Of a stretch of DNA of 64,000 nt, positions 47,297 to 60,121 are shown in pieces. Below the pieces are notes generated by a model. That model did no database searches. It was given only the letters and a program-made list of their open reading frames with translations, and was not told the DNA's origin. Position numbers and translations under genes: made by a program. The stretch is from positions 1 through 64,000 of the forward strand of contig JAKAJH010000006.1 in assembly GCA_021813905.1 (NCBI GenBank). The letters run 5' to 3'. This DNA is from Bacteroidota bacterium. Lineage in GTDB: Bacteria; Bacteroidota; Ignavibacteria; UBA10030. The number at the start of each line of letters is the position of its first letter. Within the stretch, counting starts at the first letter, position 1.

Positions 47297-47839
47297 TCAG
47301 GAGAACATATCGAGGCATCGCAGAAGATTGCGGTAGGATGCCGGATTATTCGTGGTCCCCTTGGTCTGGACCTGAAAATTGTAGAACCGGTCGCCGTGGT
47401 TCTTCAGGAAGCTGACGCGCAAAGGGGCGTTCGACGCCTTACAGAGAAACGCGCTGGGGAGCGAGAGCCCGACGTTCAGGTCAAACGCCACGTCGTACGT
47501 CGTGCCCTTCATTCGCTGCACGAGGCTTTTGCGGGGTGTGTGCCAGGTGCTGATGTCGTCCCGGTCATACGTGACCATTTTGACCCAGGGGACCGGACTC
47601 ACCGCCGCCTTAAGATCGTGCCGGATGACAACCACCACCCCGCCGGCGGCGTACCGGCGGGCGATGTATTTCAAAACCGCTGACGATGAATCAGTATCGA
47701 TCGGAGTTTCCGGGAACAGCACCAGCGCGCGCCGCGCCCGGGTGAAGGCTTCAGTGAAACTCAGGATCCGGTCCCGGCTTCCCCGGAAATGAACTCCGGC
47801 ATACCAGAGCCCGATTCTCCTGCGCGCGCCGTCAAACAC
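47297..47839 (-). CDS. Hypothetical protein
   Basis: 180 aa, good coding context; weak similarity in style to DUF6913-like proteins (VAFDLNVGLSLPSAFLCKASNAPLRVSF). Confidence 0.6.
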   Translation of the reverse strand: MFDGARRRIGLWYAGVHFRGSRDRILSFTEAFTRARRALVLFPETPIDTDSSSAVLKYIARRYAAGGVVVVIRHDLKAAVSPVPWVKMVTYDRDDISTWHTPRKSLVQRMKGTTYDVAFDLNVGLSLPSAFLCKASNAPLRVSFLKNHGDRFYNFQVQTKGTTNNPASYRNLLRCLDMFS

Positions 47840-47841
47840 CC

Positions 47842-48501
47842 TTATTTCTGTCCTTCGTAGCGGGCTTTCAGCGCTTCGAGCAGCTGCGTGATGAAGTCCT
47901 GATCGAAGAAGTAATACCGCACCTGGAGACTCACGCGCATGTACGCGTTGTTGCTCGTTTCCCGCGGATACGCTGCGTAGGTCTTGAGGTTCGTCATCGC
48001 GTACTCCACCTGTCCGGTAATGGAGATGAACTCGCTCGGGAAGTAATCCACGCCACCACCGAACAAGTAGTGGATGTCCGTATTTGTCTGACCAGTCGCC
48101 AGGAGGTATGATCCGTCGGATCCTTTCGGTGCGAAAAGGACGAACCCTCCACCGGCAAGCAGGAACGGATTGAATTCACTGTTCGGCATCATGTCCAGAC
48201 TTGCGTAGAAATTTCCGCTGAACATATCCGAGAATTCTTTTCCGCCCGCGTCATTTTGCCAACCGAGTTGACCGTACCCCCACATCGACCGGATACCGAG
48301 ATATTCCATCGGCGAATACGACAAAGAAATTCCTCCGCCGAATGTGGTGAGCTTCGTCGCACGATTGCTGCCGGTAAAGAGATAGGTAGACCCCGCCACT
48401 CCGACACCGAACTTGCCGGTGCGTAACTGGCCGAAAGACGTTCCCGCTGCCGTCGCGAGGAGAAGGCATACGGCAACGAGACGAAGCATTCGAGTGGTCA
48501 T
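47842..48501 (-). CDS. Outer membrane beta-barrel protein
   Basis: Signal peptide; alternating hydrophobic/Gly-rich beta-strand pattern ending SLQVRYYFF. Confidence 0.7.
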   Translation of the reverse strand: MTTRMLRLVAVCLLLATAAGTSFGQLRTGKFGVGVAGSTYLFTGSNRATKLTTFGGGISLSYSPMEYLGIRSMWGYGQLGWQNDAGGKEFSDMFSGNFYASLDMMPNSEFNPFLLAGGGFVLFAPKGSDGSYLLATGQTNTDIHYLFGGGVDYFPSEFISITGQVEYAMTNLKTYAAYPRETSNNAYMRVSLQVRYYFFDQDFITQLLEALKARYEGQK

Positions 48502-48533
48502 ACGATCCCCTCTGCTAAATGAGTGAAGGTGAG

Positions 48534-51385
<2,852 letters not shown>

Positions 51386-51423
51386 ACGAACGCAGGGTAG
51401 TGATTATTTGACTCCGGTTCAAG

Positions 51424-53652
51424 CTAGCGGTCGAGGACCGAGCGAATGGCGCGCGAGATTTCCACCAGCTGGTACGGCTTCTGGATGAACGCGTCCGCCG
51501 ATTCCCGCAGCGCGGCAATGTCGCTGGCCTGATCGCTGTAACCGGTCGAGATGAGCACGCGAGCCTTCGGCTCGATCGCCCGGATCTTGAGAAACGTGTC
51601 CTTCCCGCTCATCTTCGGCATGTTCAGATCCAGGATGATGACATCGAACCGCTCCTTCTTGCGGAGGATCGCCAGCGCCTTGCGCCCGCTGTCGACGGCG
51701 GTCGTGCGATAGCCGAGGCTCTCGAGCATGCCGCTGATTACCTCGCCGACATGCGGTTCATCGTCGATGATGAGTACGCGCTCCTCACCGCGCGCCAGAC
51801 GCGGCTGGCGTGACGGCCGGCGGAACCCCTCATGTCCGGCTAGCAGCGGGAAATGCAGCGTGATCGTCGTGCCCTTTCCCGGGGCACTGTCCACCGTGAT
51901 AAATCCGCCGTGCGAGTTTACTACACCGTACACCACCGACAGTCCGAGACCGGTGCCTTTGCCCTGTTCTTTGGTGGTGAAGAACGGCTCGAAGATGCGT
52001 TGTTGCGTCTCCGCATCCATGCCGACGCCGGTATCCGCGATGCCCACGGCGATAAACTCACCGCCGGATGCCGGAGCGCTTTCACCGGACAGAGGCGCCT
52101 CGCGGTGCACGCGCTGGCTCTGGATGGTGATCGTCCCGCCATCCGGCATGGCGTCGCGTGCGTTGATCAGCAGATTGAGCAGCGCCTGCTGGATTTGCCC
52201 GTCATCGCCGTTGATGAGACTGAACTCCGCGGACGGCTGATTGCGGATGATGATGGATTTGTCGATGCTGCGCTCGAAGAGGTGCAGCGTCTCGTCGAGG
52301 ATGTCGCTGACGACGACGGGGCGGAAATGCACGGTTCCTTTGCGGGCGAAGGTCAGCAGCTGGCGCGTGAGCGCGGCGCCGCGCTTGGCGGCGGTCTCGA
52401 TGATATCCGCAAAGTGATACCAGGGATCCGAAGGCTTCATCTTCCGTCTCATGATCGCGGTGGATCCCAGGATCGACGTGAGGATATTGTTGAAGTCGTG
52501 CGCGATCCCGCCGGCCAGATTGCCGATGCTGTCGATGCGCTGTGCGTGCATGATGCCCGCTTCGAGTTTCTTCTTCTCGGTGATGTCGCGGGCGGCCACG
52601 CGCGTGAGGATCGGCACGCCGTGTTCGTCATACACCATCGTCGTGTTGACGCTTACATCAATGATCTCGCCGGAGCTCTTGACCATCCGCTCCTCGAACC
52701 CCGTGAGCTGTCGGTTCTGCTCAAAGATTTCCCGCAGCAGCGTCGAGGCCTGCGCGTGGTAGTTCACCGGATACAGCCGGAGGATCGGCTGGCCGACGAG
52801 TTCCTCCTTGCGGTAGCCGAGCCACGACGCTTCGGTCTGATTGCAGCTGACGATGATCCCTTCACGATTGACCAGATGATACATGTCCGGCGAGTGTTCG
52901 AACAGATCCATGTAACGCTCTTCGGACTTGCGCACGCGATCGAAGAGGACGGCATTCTCCACGGCCACGCCGATCTGGTTGGCGAACGCCATCATCAGGT
53001 CGAGCTGTTTGCCGGTGAACGCATCCCTCCGGTCGCTGGCGGTGACGAGCAGACCGAAGAGCTGGTCCTTCATCATGATCGGCACCGATGCCCACGACTG
53101 AATCGGAGCATACGGCCAGCCGGGCTGACCATCGTCGCGCGGTCCGGCCATGGCCTTGCGGATCTGCAGCGTCCGCAGCTCGCGCAGGGTGTCTTCCGTC
53201 AGCTCGCGGGTGGGATCGATGATGGGTCGCTCGATCCGTTCGGCCCCGCGGGAGGCGGAGATGGACAGGCGCGTTCCTTCGATGCGGTAGATCCAGGCAA
53301 ATTCGACGTCCAGCAGCTGTTTGATCGTCTCAAGGCCGTTCTGGAACAGGAAGGAGAGATCGATGGCGCGGTTGACGGATTCGGCCAGCGTTTTCAGCGC
53401 GAGAAGCTCCTGCTTCTGCTCCTCGAGCAGACGGCCGTACTTCAGCGTGAGCAGCACGATGATGAAGCCGAAGACGCCGACCGTGAGGATGCTGCCGAAC
53501 AGCAGCCATTCCGGCGTGCGGTACATGCCGCCGGACATGCGGACGAGCAGGATGGTGACGAGCGTGACGACGACGGCGGTGGAGACCACCACCTGCGCCT
53601 GCTCAACGGGACCGAGGGAGGTGCGAAACCGGCGGAGAAAACTGTTTGCCAT
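51424..53652 (-). CDS. GAF/PAS hybrid sensor histidine kinase with receiver domain
   Basis: GGIAHDFNNILTSILG (H box); NLLINARDAMPDGGTI; GTGLGLSVVYGVV; receiver VLIIDDEPHVGEVISGML...DVIILDLNMPKMSG. Confidence 0.93.
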   Translation of the reverse strand: MANSFLRRFRTSLGPVEQAQVVVSTAVVVTLVTILLVRMSGGMYRTPEWLLFGSILTVGVFGFIIVLLTLKYGRLLEEQKQELLALKTLAESVNRAIDLSFLFQNGLETIKQLLDVEFAWIYRIEGTRLSISASRGAERIERPIIDPTRELTEDTLRELRTLQIRKAMAGPRDDGQPGWPYAPIQSWASVPIMMKDQLFGLLVTASDRRDAFTGKQLDLMMAFANQIGVAVENAVLFDRVRKSEERYMDLFEHSPDMYHLVNREGIIVSCNQTEASWLGYRKEELVGQPILRLYPVNYHAQASTLLREIFEQNRQLTGFEERMVKSSGEIIDVSVNTTMVYDEHGVPILTRVAARDITEKKKLEAGIMHAQRIDSIGNLAGGIAHDFNNILTSILGSTAIMRRKMKPSDPWYHFADIIETAAKRGAALTRQLLTFARKGTVHFRPVVVSDILDETLHLFERSIDKSIIIRNQPSAEFSLINGDDGQIQQALLNLLINARDAMPDGGTITIQSQRVHREAPLSGESAPASGGEFIAVGIADTGVGMDAETQQRIFEPFFTTKEQGKGTGLGLSVVYGVVNSHGGFITVDSAPGKGTTITLHFPLLAGHEGFRRPSRQPRLARGEERVLIIDDEPHVGEVISGMLESLGYRTTAVDSGRKALAILRKKERFDVIILDLNMPKMSGKDTFLKIRAIEPKARVLISTGYSDQASDIAALRESADAFIQKPYQLVEISRAIRSVLDR

Positions 53653-53716
53653 CAGTGCCTGCGTTCGGATTCAGGTGGACCGATGCTGCGCGTCATGCCT
53701 TCGGATTCCGGGCGGA

Positions 53717-54097
53717 TTACCCGGGGAGGTGCTTCTGCAGGAGAGAACTCACTTCGCCCTCATCGAACGGCTTGACGAGGTAGTCGAGCGCTCCCAGCTC
53801 CTTGGCGATCTTGCGGGCGTCGTAATCGTCGATGGCAGAGAGAAGCACCACAGGGGTGAATTTCGTGGCGGGAAGTCTCTTGATGCTTTCCAGCAGCTCG
53901 AAGCCGTTCATGTCGGGCATGCGGACGTCGCTCAGGATCAGATCGGGCGTGAAGCCGGTCAGCTCGCGAAGCGCCTCGGTGCCGCTCTGCGCGGTGTGCA
54001 CGGCGTATCCGCGGGTGGTCAGGAACCGGGAAAGAATCTGGAGCCACGTCGGCTCGTCGTCCACCACGAGGATGTGCCGCTTGTTCTTCTCTGCCAT
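53717..54097 (-). CDS. Single-domain response regulator
   Basis: ILVVDDEPTWLQIL; DLILSDVRMPDMNGFELLE; VVLLSA; YLVKPFDEGE. Confidence 0.92.
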   Translation of the reverse strand: MAEKNKRHILVVDDEPTWLQILSRFLTTRGYAVHTAQSGTEALRELTGFTPDLILSDVRMPDMNGFELLESIKRLPATKFTPVVLLSAIDDYDARKIAKELGALDYLVKPFDEGEVSSLLQKHLPG

Positions 54098-54202
54098 GCG
54101 TTCCCCGAAATTCGAATGAAGGCGCCTGCAAGATACGAACGCCGGCTGCCGAATGCAACTGAACGCGCTCGCGGCGGCCGCGAGCCGTAGCCCGAACATG
54201 AA

Positions 54203-54228
54203 ACAGGGCGGACTTGCGCCCGCCCTGT
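54203..54228 (-). terminator. Terminator hairpin ACAGGGCGG-N8-CCGCCCTGT downstream of S46 peptidase
   Basis: Perfect 9-bp stem 24 nt beyond the stop at 54252, followed on the - strand by TTTCATGTT. Confidence 0.6.
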
Positions 54229-54251
54229 CGGTGTTGCGTCCGATGAACCGG

Positions 54252-56426
54252 TTACTGCGCGATCTTGCCGTCGCGCAGTTCCTTCACGAGGCGATCGGCC
54301 TTGTAGATCTGGTCGAGTCCTTCGAGCAATCCGGCGGAGTGCACCGCTACGGCGCGGTTCTTCACTTCGTCGAAGATCACGTTGCCCGGCAGGCTCTCGA
54401 TGTTGCCGTCGAAGATCAGACCCACGACCTGAAGGTCCTTGTTGATCACGGGGCTGCCTGAGTTGCCGCCGATGATGTCGCATGTGGAAACGAAATCCAT
54501 CGGGGTGCTCAGGTTGAAGGATGCCGGCGGATTGACCCAGCGCGCGGGCAGATTCCACGGTTCCTTCTTCCCGAAGGAATAGTACCGGTCATACAGTCCG
54601 TAGAACGTGGTGACGGGCGGCGCAATCGTGCCGTTGTAATCGTATCCCTTCACGACGCCGTCCGCGATGCGCAGCGTGAACGTGGCATCAGGCGGGATTT
54701 TGGTGCCGTACACCTCGTACATCGCCTTGCCGAGCACCTGCACCCGGTCGGCCAGCTTCTCGCCGATCTCCGCCAGCTTCCCGCGGATCGACGACGCTTC
54801 GTCGCGCGTGGCGACGATGAACGTGATCAGCGGATCGGTGGAATGCAGGATGTCGTCGGGGGGGCCGGCCAGCAGCTTCTCCAGGCGATCCCGTGATGTC
54901 GTCACACCGGTCCGGAAGATATCCGCCGCGGCCTGTGCCGGCGTGCGGCCGTTCAGCAGGGCGTTGAACGCGGCGTTCTTTCCTTCGAACGCCTTCTCCA
55001 TTCCCTTCAATTGAAGGGCGAGCAGCTGTTCGTCGATCTCGGGCACGAAGGTGCGCGGGAACATGCGGGCCTTCGTGGAATCGAGCATCGATCCGCGCAT
55101 GGTCGGCGGGATCTTGGCTTCCGGTCCCTTCAGCGTGTACGCCATCTCCACCGCTTCGGATGCCATGCTGAGGGCCTGGGATCGTCCGTAGCCGCGGAAT
55201 GTGTACGCATTGACCTTGGCAAAGTACGGCGTGCGCTCCGCCTGGTACGTGGCGATGTCCTTCCACGGATCGCCGTACTTGGCGAGCAGCGTCGGATTGC
55301 CGACCACCGCCGCGCGGAACTTCTTTTCAAAGTCGGCCTTCTTCGCCATCAGGACGGGATCCTGCAGGCCGCCCAGATAGCCGCCGATGGCCTTCTGCGA
55401 ATTCGCCAGGCCGAAGATCTGCGTCTGGTACTTCAGCTTGGTGTCCGGGTGCTTCTCGACGTAGCCGGAGTACACCTTCACCAGGTCGTTCAGCATCGTG
55501 AGCGTGGTGGGATATGCGTAGTCGCGCATGAACTCGAGCTGCGAGAACGTGAGCAGACGGCTGGTGCTGCCGGGGTTGCCGATGACGAACACGGCTTCGC
55601 CGTCCTGTGCGCCGTTCGGGCTGAAGCGGAAGAAGTTCTTCGTCTTCAGCGGCTTGCCGTCGTCATACACGCGGAAGAACGAGCAGTCGAAGTCGTACCG
55701 CGGATAGGTGAAGTTGTCCGGATCGCCGCCGTAGAACGCGATGTCCGTTTCCGGCGCATACACGATGCGAATGTCGGTGTACCGCTTGTAGCCGTACAAC
55801 GAGTAGCGGCCGCCGTTGTAGAATGTCACGACGCTGAATACCATGGAATCCTTGGACGTCTCCTTGAACTTCATCGCGGCGTTGTCCTGGATCTCCTTGA
55901 TCTTCGCCATGCGGTTGGCGACCTTCTCCGCGTCGGTCTTGCCGCTGTCGAATGCCTTCTGCACGTCCGCCGTGACATCCTCGATCATGATCAGCTGATC
56001 GATGTGCAGCCGCGGGACCTTGCGTTCCTCATCGAGCGTCGCGGCGTAGAATCCATCCGACGCGAGCTTCTCGCCCTCACGCGTCACGAGGTCCAACGGA
56101 CCGCGGGCGCAGTGGTGATTCGTCATCACCAGTCCGTCTTCGGAGACGAACGAAGCGCTGCAGTTCGGGAGGCGCAGGGCCGCCAGACGCGCCTGCTCAA
56201 ACCACTCCTTGGAAGGATTGAAGTTGTAGGTCTTGGCGAAGTAATCCATGGGCGGAAAATCGAACGTCCACATCTTGCCCGTGTCGTAGGGACCTGCCTG
56301 GACGGCATCAAGGTTGACGCCGCGCGGCGCTTCGGAGCGCGTCGCCTGCTGCGTCGTGCAGCCGGCGAAGAGCGCGAGCGCCAGCAGCATCAACACCGCA
56401 ATCTGTCTGACCGGTGAACGCATCAT
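54252..56426 (-). CDS. S46 family dipeptidyl-peptidase (DPP7-like), lipoprotein
   Basis: Lipobox LALFAGC; TNHHCARGPL; IGGNSGSPVINKDLQVVGLIFDGN. Start at ATG 56426. Confidence 0.92.
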   Translation of the reverse strand: MMRSPVRQIAVLMLLALALFAGCTTQQATRSEAPRGVNLDAVQAGPYDTGKMWTFDFPPMDYFAKTYNFNPSKEWFEQARLAALRLPNCSASFVSEDGLVMTNHHCARGPLDLVTREGEKLASDGFYAATLDEERKVPRLHIDQLIMIEDVTADVQKAFDSGKTDAEKVANRMAKIKEIQDNAAMKFKETSKDSMVFSVVTFYNGGRYSLYGYKRYTDIRIVYAPETDIAFYGGDPDNFTYPRYDFDCSFFRVYDDGKPLKTKNFFRFSPNGAQDGEAVFVIGNPGSTSRLLTFSQLEFMRDYAYPTTLTMLNDLVKVYSGYVEKHPDTKLKYQTQIFGLANSQKAIGGYLGGLQDPVLMAKKADFEKKFRAAVVGNPTLLAKYGDPWKDIATYQAERTPYFAKVNAYTFRGYGRSQALSMASEAVEMAYTLKGPEAKIPPTMRGSMLDSTKARMFPRTFVPEIDEQLLALQLKGMEKAFEGKNAAFNALLNGRTPAQAAADIFRTGVTTSRDRLEKLLAGPPDDILHSTDPLITFIVATRDEASSIRGKLAEIGEKLADRVQVLGKAMYEVYGTKIPPDATFTLRIADGVVKGYDYNGTIAPPVTTFYGLYDRYYSFGKKEPWNLPARWVNPPASFNLSTPMDFVSTCDIIGGNSGSPVINKDLQVVGLIFDGNIESLPGNVIFDEVKNRAVAVHSAGLLEGLDQIYKADRLVKELRDGKIAQ

Positions 56427-56588
56427 ATGGAACACCTCTGATTGATTGTGAATGAACGCTATGTGGTGGGGGGCAACAATGTACGAAGAAGGGCGTACGG
56501 GCGCAACGGACGTTTCGACGAACGGCGCCCGCGCGGGACAAGCGGCGGATGCTTGTGCATGCGCCAAGAAATCGGTAGTTTCGGGCGT

Positions 56589-57146
56589 ATGAGGCTTCCG
56601 CAGGCACTGCATGCTTTCCTTCTGATGAGCGCGACCGCTGTGGCGCTCCCGTCGCTCGCCGACGCACAGGATTCCACCGGCACCGTGTCGGTTTCCACCG
56701 GCTGGTACATCGACCAGGCCATTCCGGGCATGAGCTGGACCAGCCATCCCGGCGGCACGAATTTCGCTTTGGAGTGGGAAGCCACACCGGTGCTCTACAG
56801 TTTCGGCATCTCGAAGCTTGTCTCTCCGTGGAAATTCTTCTTCGTCCGCCCCCCGGCGCGGTTCACCGGCTCCGTGGAACTGATCGTTGCCGGACAGGTC
56901 TACACCAGTCGCTTCAATGGTACGCACACGGGGGCGTCCGTAACGTTGCTCGGCCATGTGCCGCTCATCGAATACGGCGAGGACCTCGGGCTGAACCTCG
57001 GCGCAGCGCGTCACTGGATCGCCGGCCTCCCGGAAGATTTCGCGGTGGCGGGCGTGTCGGTGCTCTTCGGATTCCTCGAATACAACATTCGCTGTGCGCC
57101 CCGCGACCATCTCTGGATCCACCAGATCGCAGTCCGGATGTTCTGA
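56589..57146 (+). CDS. Hypothetical secreted/outer-membrane protein
   Basis: Signal peptide MRLPQALHAFLLMSATAVALPSLADA; beta-rich 185 aa. Confidence 0.65.
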   Translation: MRLPQALHAFLLMSATAVALPSLADAQDSTGTVSVSTGWYIDQAIPGMSWTSHPGGTNFALEWEATPVLYSFGISKLVSPWKFFFVRPPARFTGSVELIVAGQVYTSRFNGTHTGASVTLLGHVPLIEYGEDLGLNLGAARHWIAGLPEDFAVAGVSVLFGFLEYNIRCAPRDHLWIHQIAVRMF

Positions 57147-57147
57147 C

Positions 57148-58122
57148 ATGAGATCGACCGCTCGCCGCTTTCGCGCGTTTCTCTGGATCATGGCCGTCAG
57201 TCTCGCCGTCGACGGATGCAGTTCGTTCGTCAGTCGCTTCGTGGTGCGCTCCATCGGGCATATGGGCGATCCCATCGATACGCTGCAGAACCGCATCGCG
57301 GATCCCCTCCGGCCCGGCGCCCGCCTGGCGGTAGTGTGGATCGGTCACGCGTCCTTCTTCATCCAGATGGACGACAAGGTGATTCTCACCGATCCGGTCT
57401 TTGTCAACACGGTGGCGCTCTTCGCACGGCGATCGGTGGAGCCGGGACTCGATCCACGCGCGATCCGGAAGGTCGATCTGGTCACCATCTCCCATTTGCA
57501 TTTCGACCATTTCAACTACAGCAGCGTGGGGATGCTTCCGAAGGAGGGGGCGCTGGTGCTGCCGGCAGGCGGGGCGGAGTACGCGCCGGAGTTCGGCTTC
57601 GCCGAGACTGTCGAGCTCCGCTGGTGGCAGTCATTCGAGCATGACGGGATGCGCGTGACCGCCGTGCCGGTGCAGCACTTCAGCGGCCGGTACGGATTCG
57701 ATGCGGGATGGATGAACCGCATCGGCTACACCGGATATGTCGTGCAGTACCACGGGATCACGATCTTCATCGCGGGCGACACCGCGTACAATCCGGAGAT
57801 GTTCAAAGAGATCGGACGCCGGTTCTCCATCGATCTCGCGCTCATCCCGATCGCACCCATCGGACCGCGGGGCATGATGGGTCGCGTCCACGCCAATCCC
57901 GACGGCGCGGTGCAGATCTTCCGTGATCTCAATGCCCGCTTCATGATCCCGATGCATTACGAAACGTTCTTCCAGGGACTCGACTCGACCCAGCATGAGG
58001 CCCTTGACTGGTTGAAGCAGGACATTGCGGCGGATCATCTCGAACAGCGCATCTTCCCGCTCCGGATCGGGGAAGAGCGCGACTTCACTCCTCTTCTTTC
58101 CACAGCGGAGAATCGTCCGTGA
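57148..58122 (+). CDS. MBL-fold metallo-hydrolase (NAPE-PLD/UlaG-like)
   Basis: VVWIGHASFFIQMDDKVILTDPVF; TISHLHFDHFNYSSV (HxHxDH); FIAGDTAYNPEMFKEIG; MIPMHYETF. Confidence 0.92.
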   Translation: MRSTARRFRAFLWIMAVSLAVDGCSSFVSRFVVRSIGHMGDPIDTLQNRIADPLRPGARLAVVWIGHASFFIQMDDKVILTDPVFVNTVALFARRSVEPGLDPRAIRKVDLVTISHLHFDHFNYSSVGMLPKEGALVLPAGGAEYAPEFGFAETVELRWWQSFEHDGMRVTAVPVQHFSGRYGFDAGWMNRIGYTGYVVQYHGITIFIAGDTAYNPEMFKEIGRRFSIDLALIPIAPIGPRGMMGRVHANPDGAVQIFRDLNARFMIPMHYETFFQGLDSTQHEALDWLKQDIAADHLEQRIFPLRIGEERDFTPLLSTAENRP

Positions 58123-59468
58123 GCCGGCGACTGTTCGTCGTGTCGCTGACGTTTGCCTTCCTTGCTTTTGCCGCACCGGCGGCCTGGTCGCAGGAGCGGC
58201 CGTCCGCGATCGTGCGGGCGACGATCTCGCTGGCGGACTGGGGACTGCTCTCGGCGCGCGAAATCCGCTCGGGGACGATCGCCATCATTCACGATTCGAC
58301 CGGTGATCGGCTGACCATCGAGTCGCTCCTGCCGTCGCCGGAACCGGCACCGAAGCCTGCGCGTTCGCCGGAGATGCCGCCGAAATCGGTCAGTGCCGGC
58401 GATACGATCGCGCATCGGGCGACATGGGTGTGGAACACCGCCGCGCTTCTGCAGAGCGATTCACTCCGCCGGTCGCTCGCGGCGTTCCTGCGTTCCGATC
58501 GATTCGAACGGATCTTCCTCCAGCTTCCGGAATCAACGATCGACTCGACGGGCACACGGTCGCTTGCGCTCACGGCGCTGCCGGAGCTTGTGCGGATGAT
58601 CCGCTCGTCCGGCGCGGAGGTTGCGGCGCTGGACGGCGGTGCGGATTACGCGCGTCCCGCCGCTCATGGGACAGCGGTCGCGATCGCGAACGCCGTCGTC
58701 GAGTATAATCGCCGCGTACCGTCGGAATCGCGCTTCGATGCGCTTCATCTAGATGTCGAACCGTACCTCCTGCCCGGATTCGGAAGTGTTCGCCGGAAAG
58801 AGATCGTGAAGCAGTATCTTGATCTGTTCGCGTCGGTTCGCTCGGCGTGCCGCCGGGATTCACTTCCGTTGGGAGCGGATGCGCCGTTCTGGTTCGACGA
58901 TGAGGCGTTGAGCGATGACAGGACGATCCTCGATCGGCTCCTGCCGATGGTGGATGAGATCTGTGTGATGAGTTATCGCACGCGTGCGGGGGGAGAGGAT
59001 GGGGTGATCCGGTTCGCGTCAGGAGGTGTTGCGCGTGCCTCGTCTGCGGGAAAGCGGATCTGGGTGGCGGTGGAGACGACGCCGCTGCCGGATGAGCACG
59101 TCGTTACCGTGGCGGGTGCACCGCGCGACGAGTGGCCTCAGCCGAAGCCGGGCGTCTCCATCGTCGTCATGTGCGATCGGAATGATTCAGCGGACGTGGT
59201 CTTCGCTCCATCCGACCGGATCGATGAAGTGAAACGTCTTCCGGTGATCGCGGCCGGTGAAAGAAGAATCGCGGTGTGGGAACGTTCGTACCTCTCGAGC
59301 GTTCCGGCGGATCGCATCACCTTTGCGCGTCGGAACAAAGCAGAGGTACGGAAGGTTGCTGCTGAGGTCGATGAAGCGTTCCGAGGAATTCCGGGATATC
59401 GCGGCGTGGCGGTCCACCACTGGGAATCGTATCGCTGCCTGCCGTCCGGCGGGCCTCAGGATCCCTGA
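58119..59468 (+). CDS. Secreted GH18-like TIM-barrel protein
   Basis: Signal peptide; ATWVWNTAALL; FDALHLDVEPYLLPGF resembles DxxDxDxE; DEICVMSYRT. Confidence 0.6.
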   Translation: MSRRLFVVSLTFAFLAFAAPAAWSQERPSAIVRATISLADWGLLSAREIRSGTIAIIHDSTGDRLTIESLLPSPEPAPKPARSPEMPPKSVSAGDTIAHRATWVWNTAALLQSDSLRRSLAAFLRSDRFERIFLQLPESTIDSTGTRSLALTALPELVRMIRSSGAEVAALDGGADYARPAAHGTAVAIANAVVEYNRRVPSESRFDALHLDVEPYLLPGFGSVRRKEIVKQYLDLFASVRSACRRDSLPLGADAPFWFDDEALSDDRTILDRLLPMVDEICVMSYRTRAGGEDGVIRFASGGVARASSAGKRIWVAVETTPLPDEHVVTVAGAPRDEWPQPKPGVSIVVMCDRNDSADVVFAPSDRIDEVKRLPVIAAGERRIAVWERSYLSSVPADRITFARRNKAEVRKVAAEVDEAFRGIPGYRGVAVHHWESYRCLPSGGPQDP

Positions 59469-60121
59469 CTGTCGCCGACCAGGCGAAGCAGCTCATCGAA
59501 CCGATCGATGATGAGCTGCGGCGATGCCGCTTCGATCCGCGTGCGTGTGAGGGCGCCGAACGTCACGCCGCACGTACGCACGCCTGCGTTCTTCCCCGCC
59601 GCAATGTCGGCGTCCGTGTCGCCCACCATCACCGTCTCTTCCTTTTCCCACTGCTGCTCCGCGACGATCTTGTTGATGATGAACGGATCGGGCTTGAACG
59701 GGAGGTTGTCGCTTCCCTGCACCTGAACGAAGTATTGCGCGATGCCGAAATGACCGAGCACGCGCGTGGTGGTCATTGTCGATTTCGTCGTGGCGACCGC
59801 GAGCCGGATGCCGCGACGGTGAAGCTCGGCCAGCGTGTATTCCACGCCGGGGAAGAGCCGCGTGGTGTCGAGCGCGTGGGCACGGTAGAGTGTCACATAC
59901 ATCGTGTGCGCGTCGGGGATGCAATGATGCAGCGGGGGCGGAAGAAGGATCGCAAAGATCTCCGCCAGCGGCTTGCCGATGAGAGGAAAGATGTCCTCCT
60001 CGGTGCGGTCGTACACGCCGAGAGACCTGAGCACATGCAGCTGCGCAGCCGCGATGTCATGCTTGGAGTCGAGCAGTGTCCCGTCGACATCGAAGATGAA
60101 ATTTCGGATCGGTGTCGTCAT
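59456..60121 (-). CDS. HAD family hydrolase (phosphoglycolate phosphatase-like)
   Basis: NFIFDVDGTLLDSKHDIAAA; LAVATTKST; MVGDTDADIAAGKNAGVRTCGVTFG. Confidence 0.93.
   Translation of the reverse strand: MTTPIRNFIFDVDGTLLDSKHDIAAAQLHVLRSLGVYDRTEEDIFPLIGKPLAEIFAILLPPPLHHCIPDAHTMYVTLYRAHALDTTRLFPGVEYTLAELHRRGIRLAVATTKSTMTTTRVLGHFGIAQYFVQVQGSDNLPFKPDPFIINKIVAEQQWEKEETVMVGDTDADIAAGKNAGVRTCGVTFGALTRTRIEAASPQLIIDRFDELLRLVGDSQGS

Noticed and set aside
51424-54097. Sensor kinase plus response regulator as a novel system
   Set aside because: Domain content (GAF, PAS, kinase, receiver, single REC) is common; no unusual coupling was visible.
56427-57296. N-terminal 290-aa extension of the S46 ORF (54252-57296)
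   Set aside because: A lipoprotein signal begins at 56426 and the upstream part overlaps a + strand secreted-protein gene; it is an open-frame artefact.
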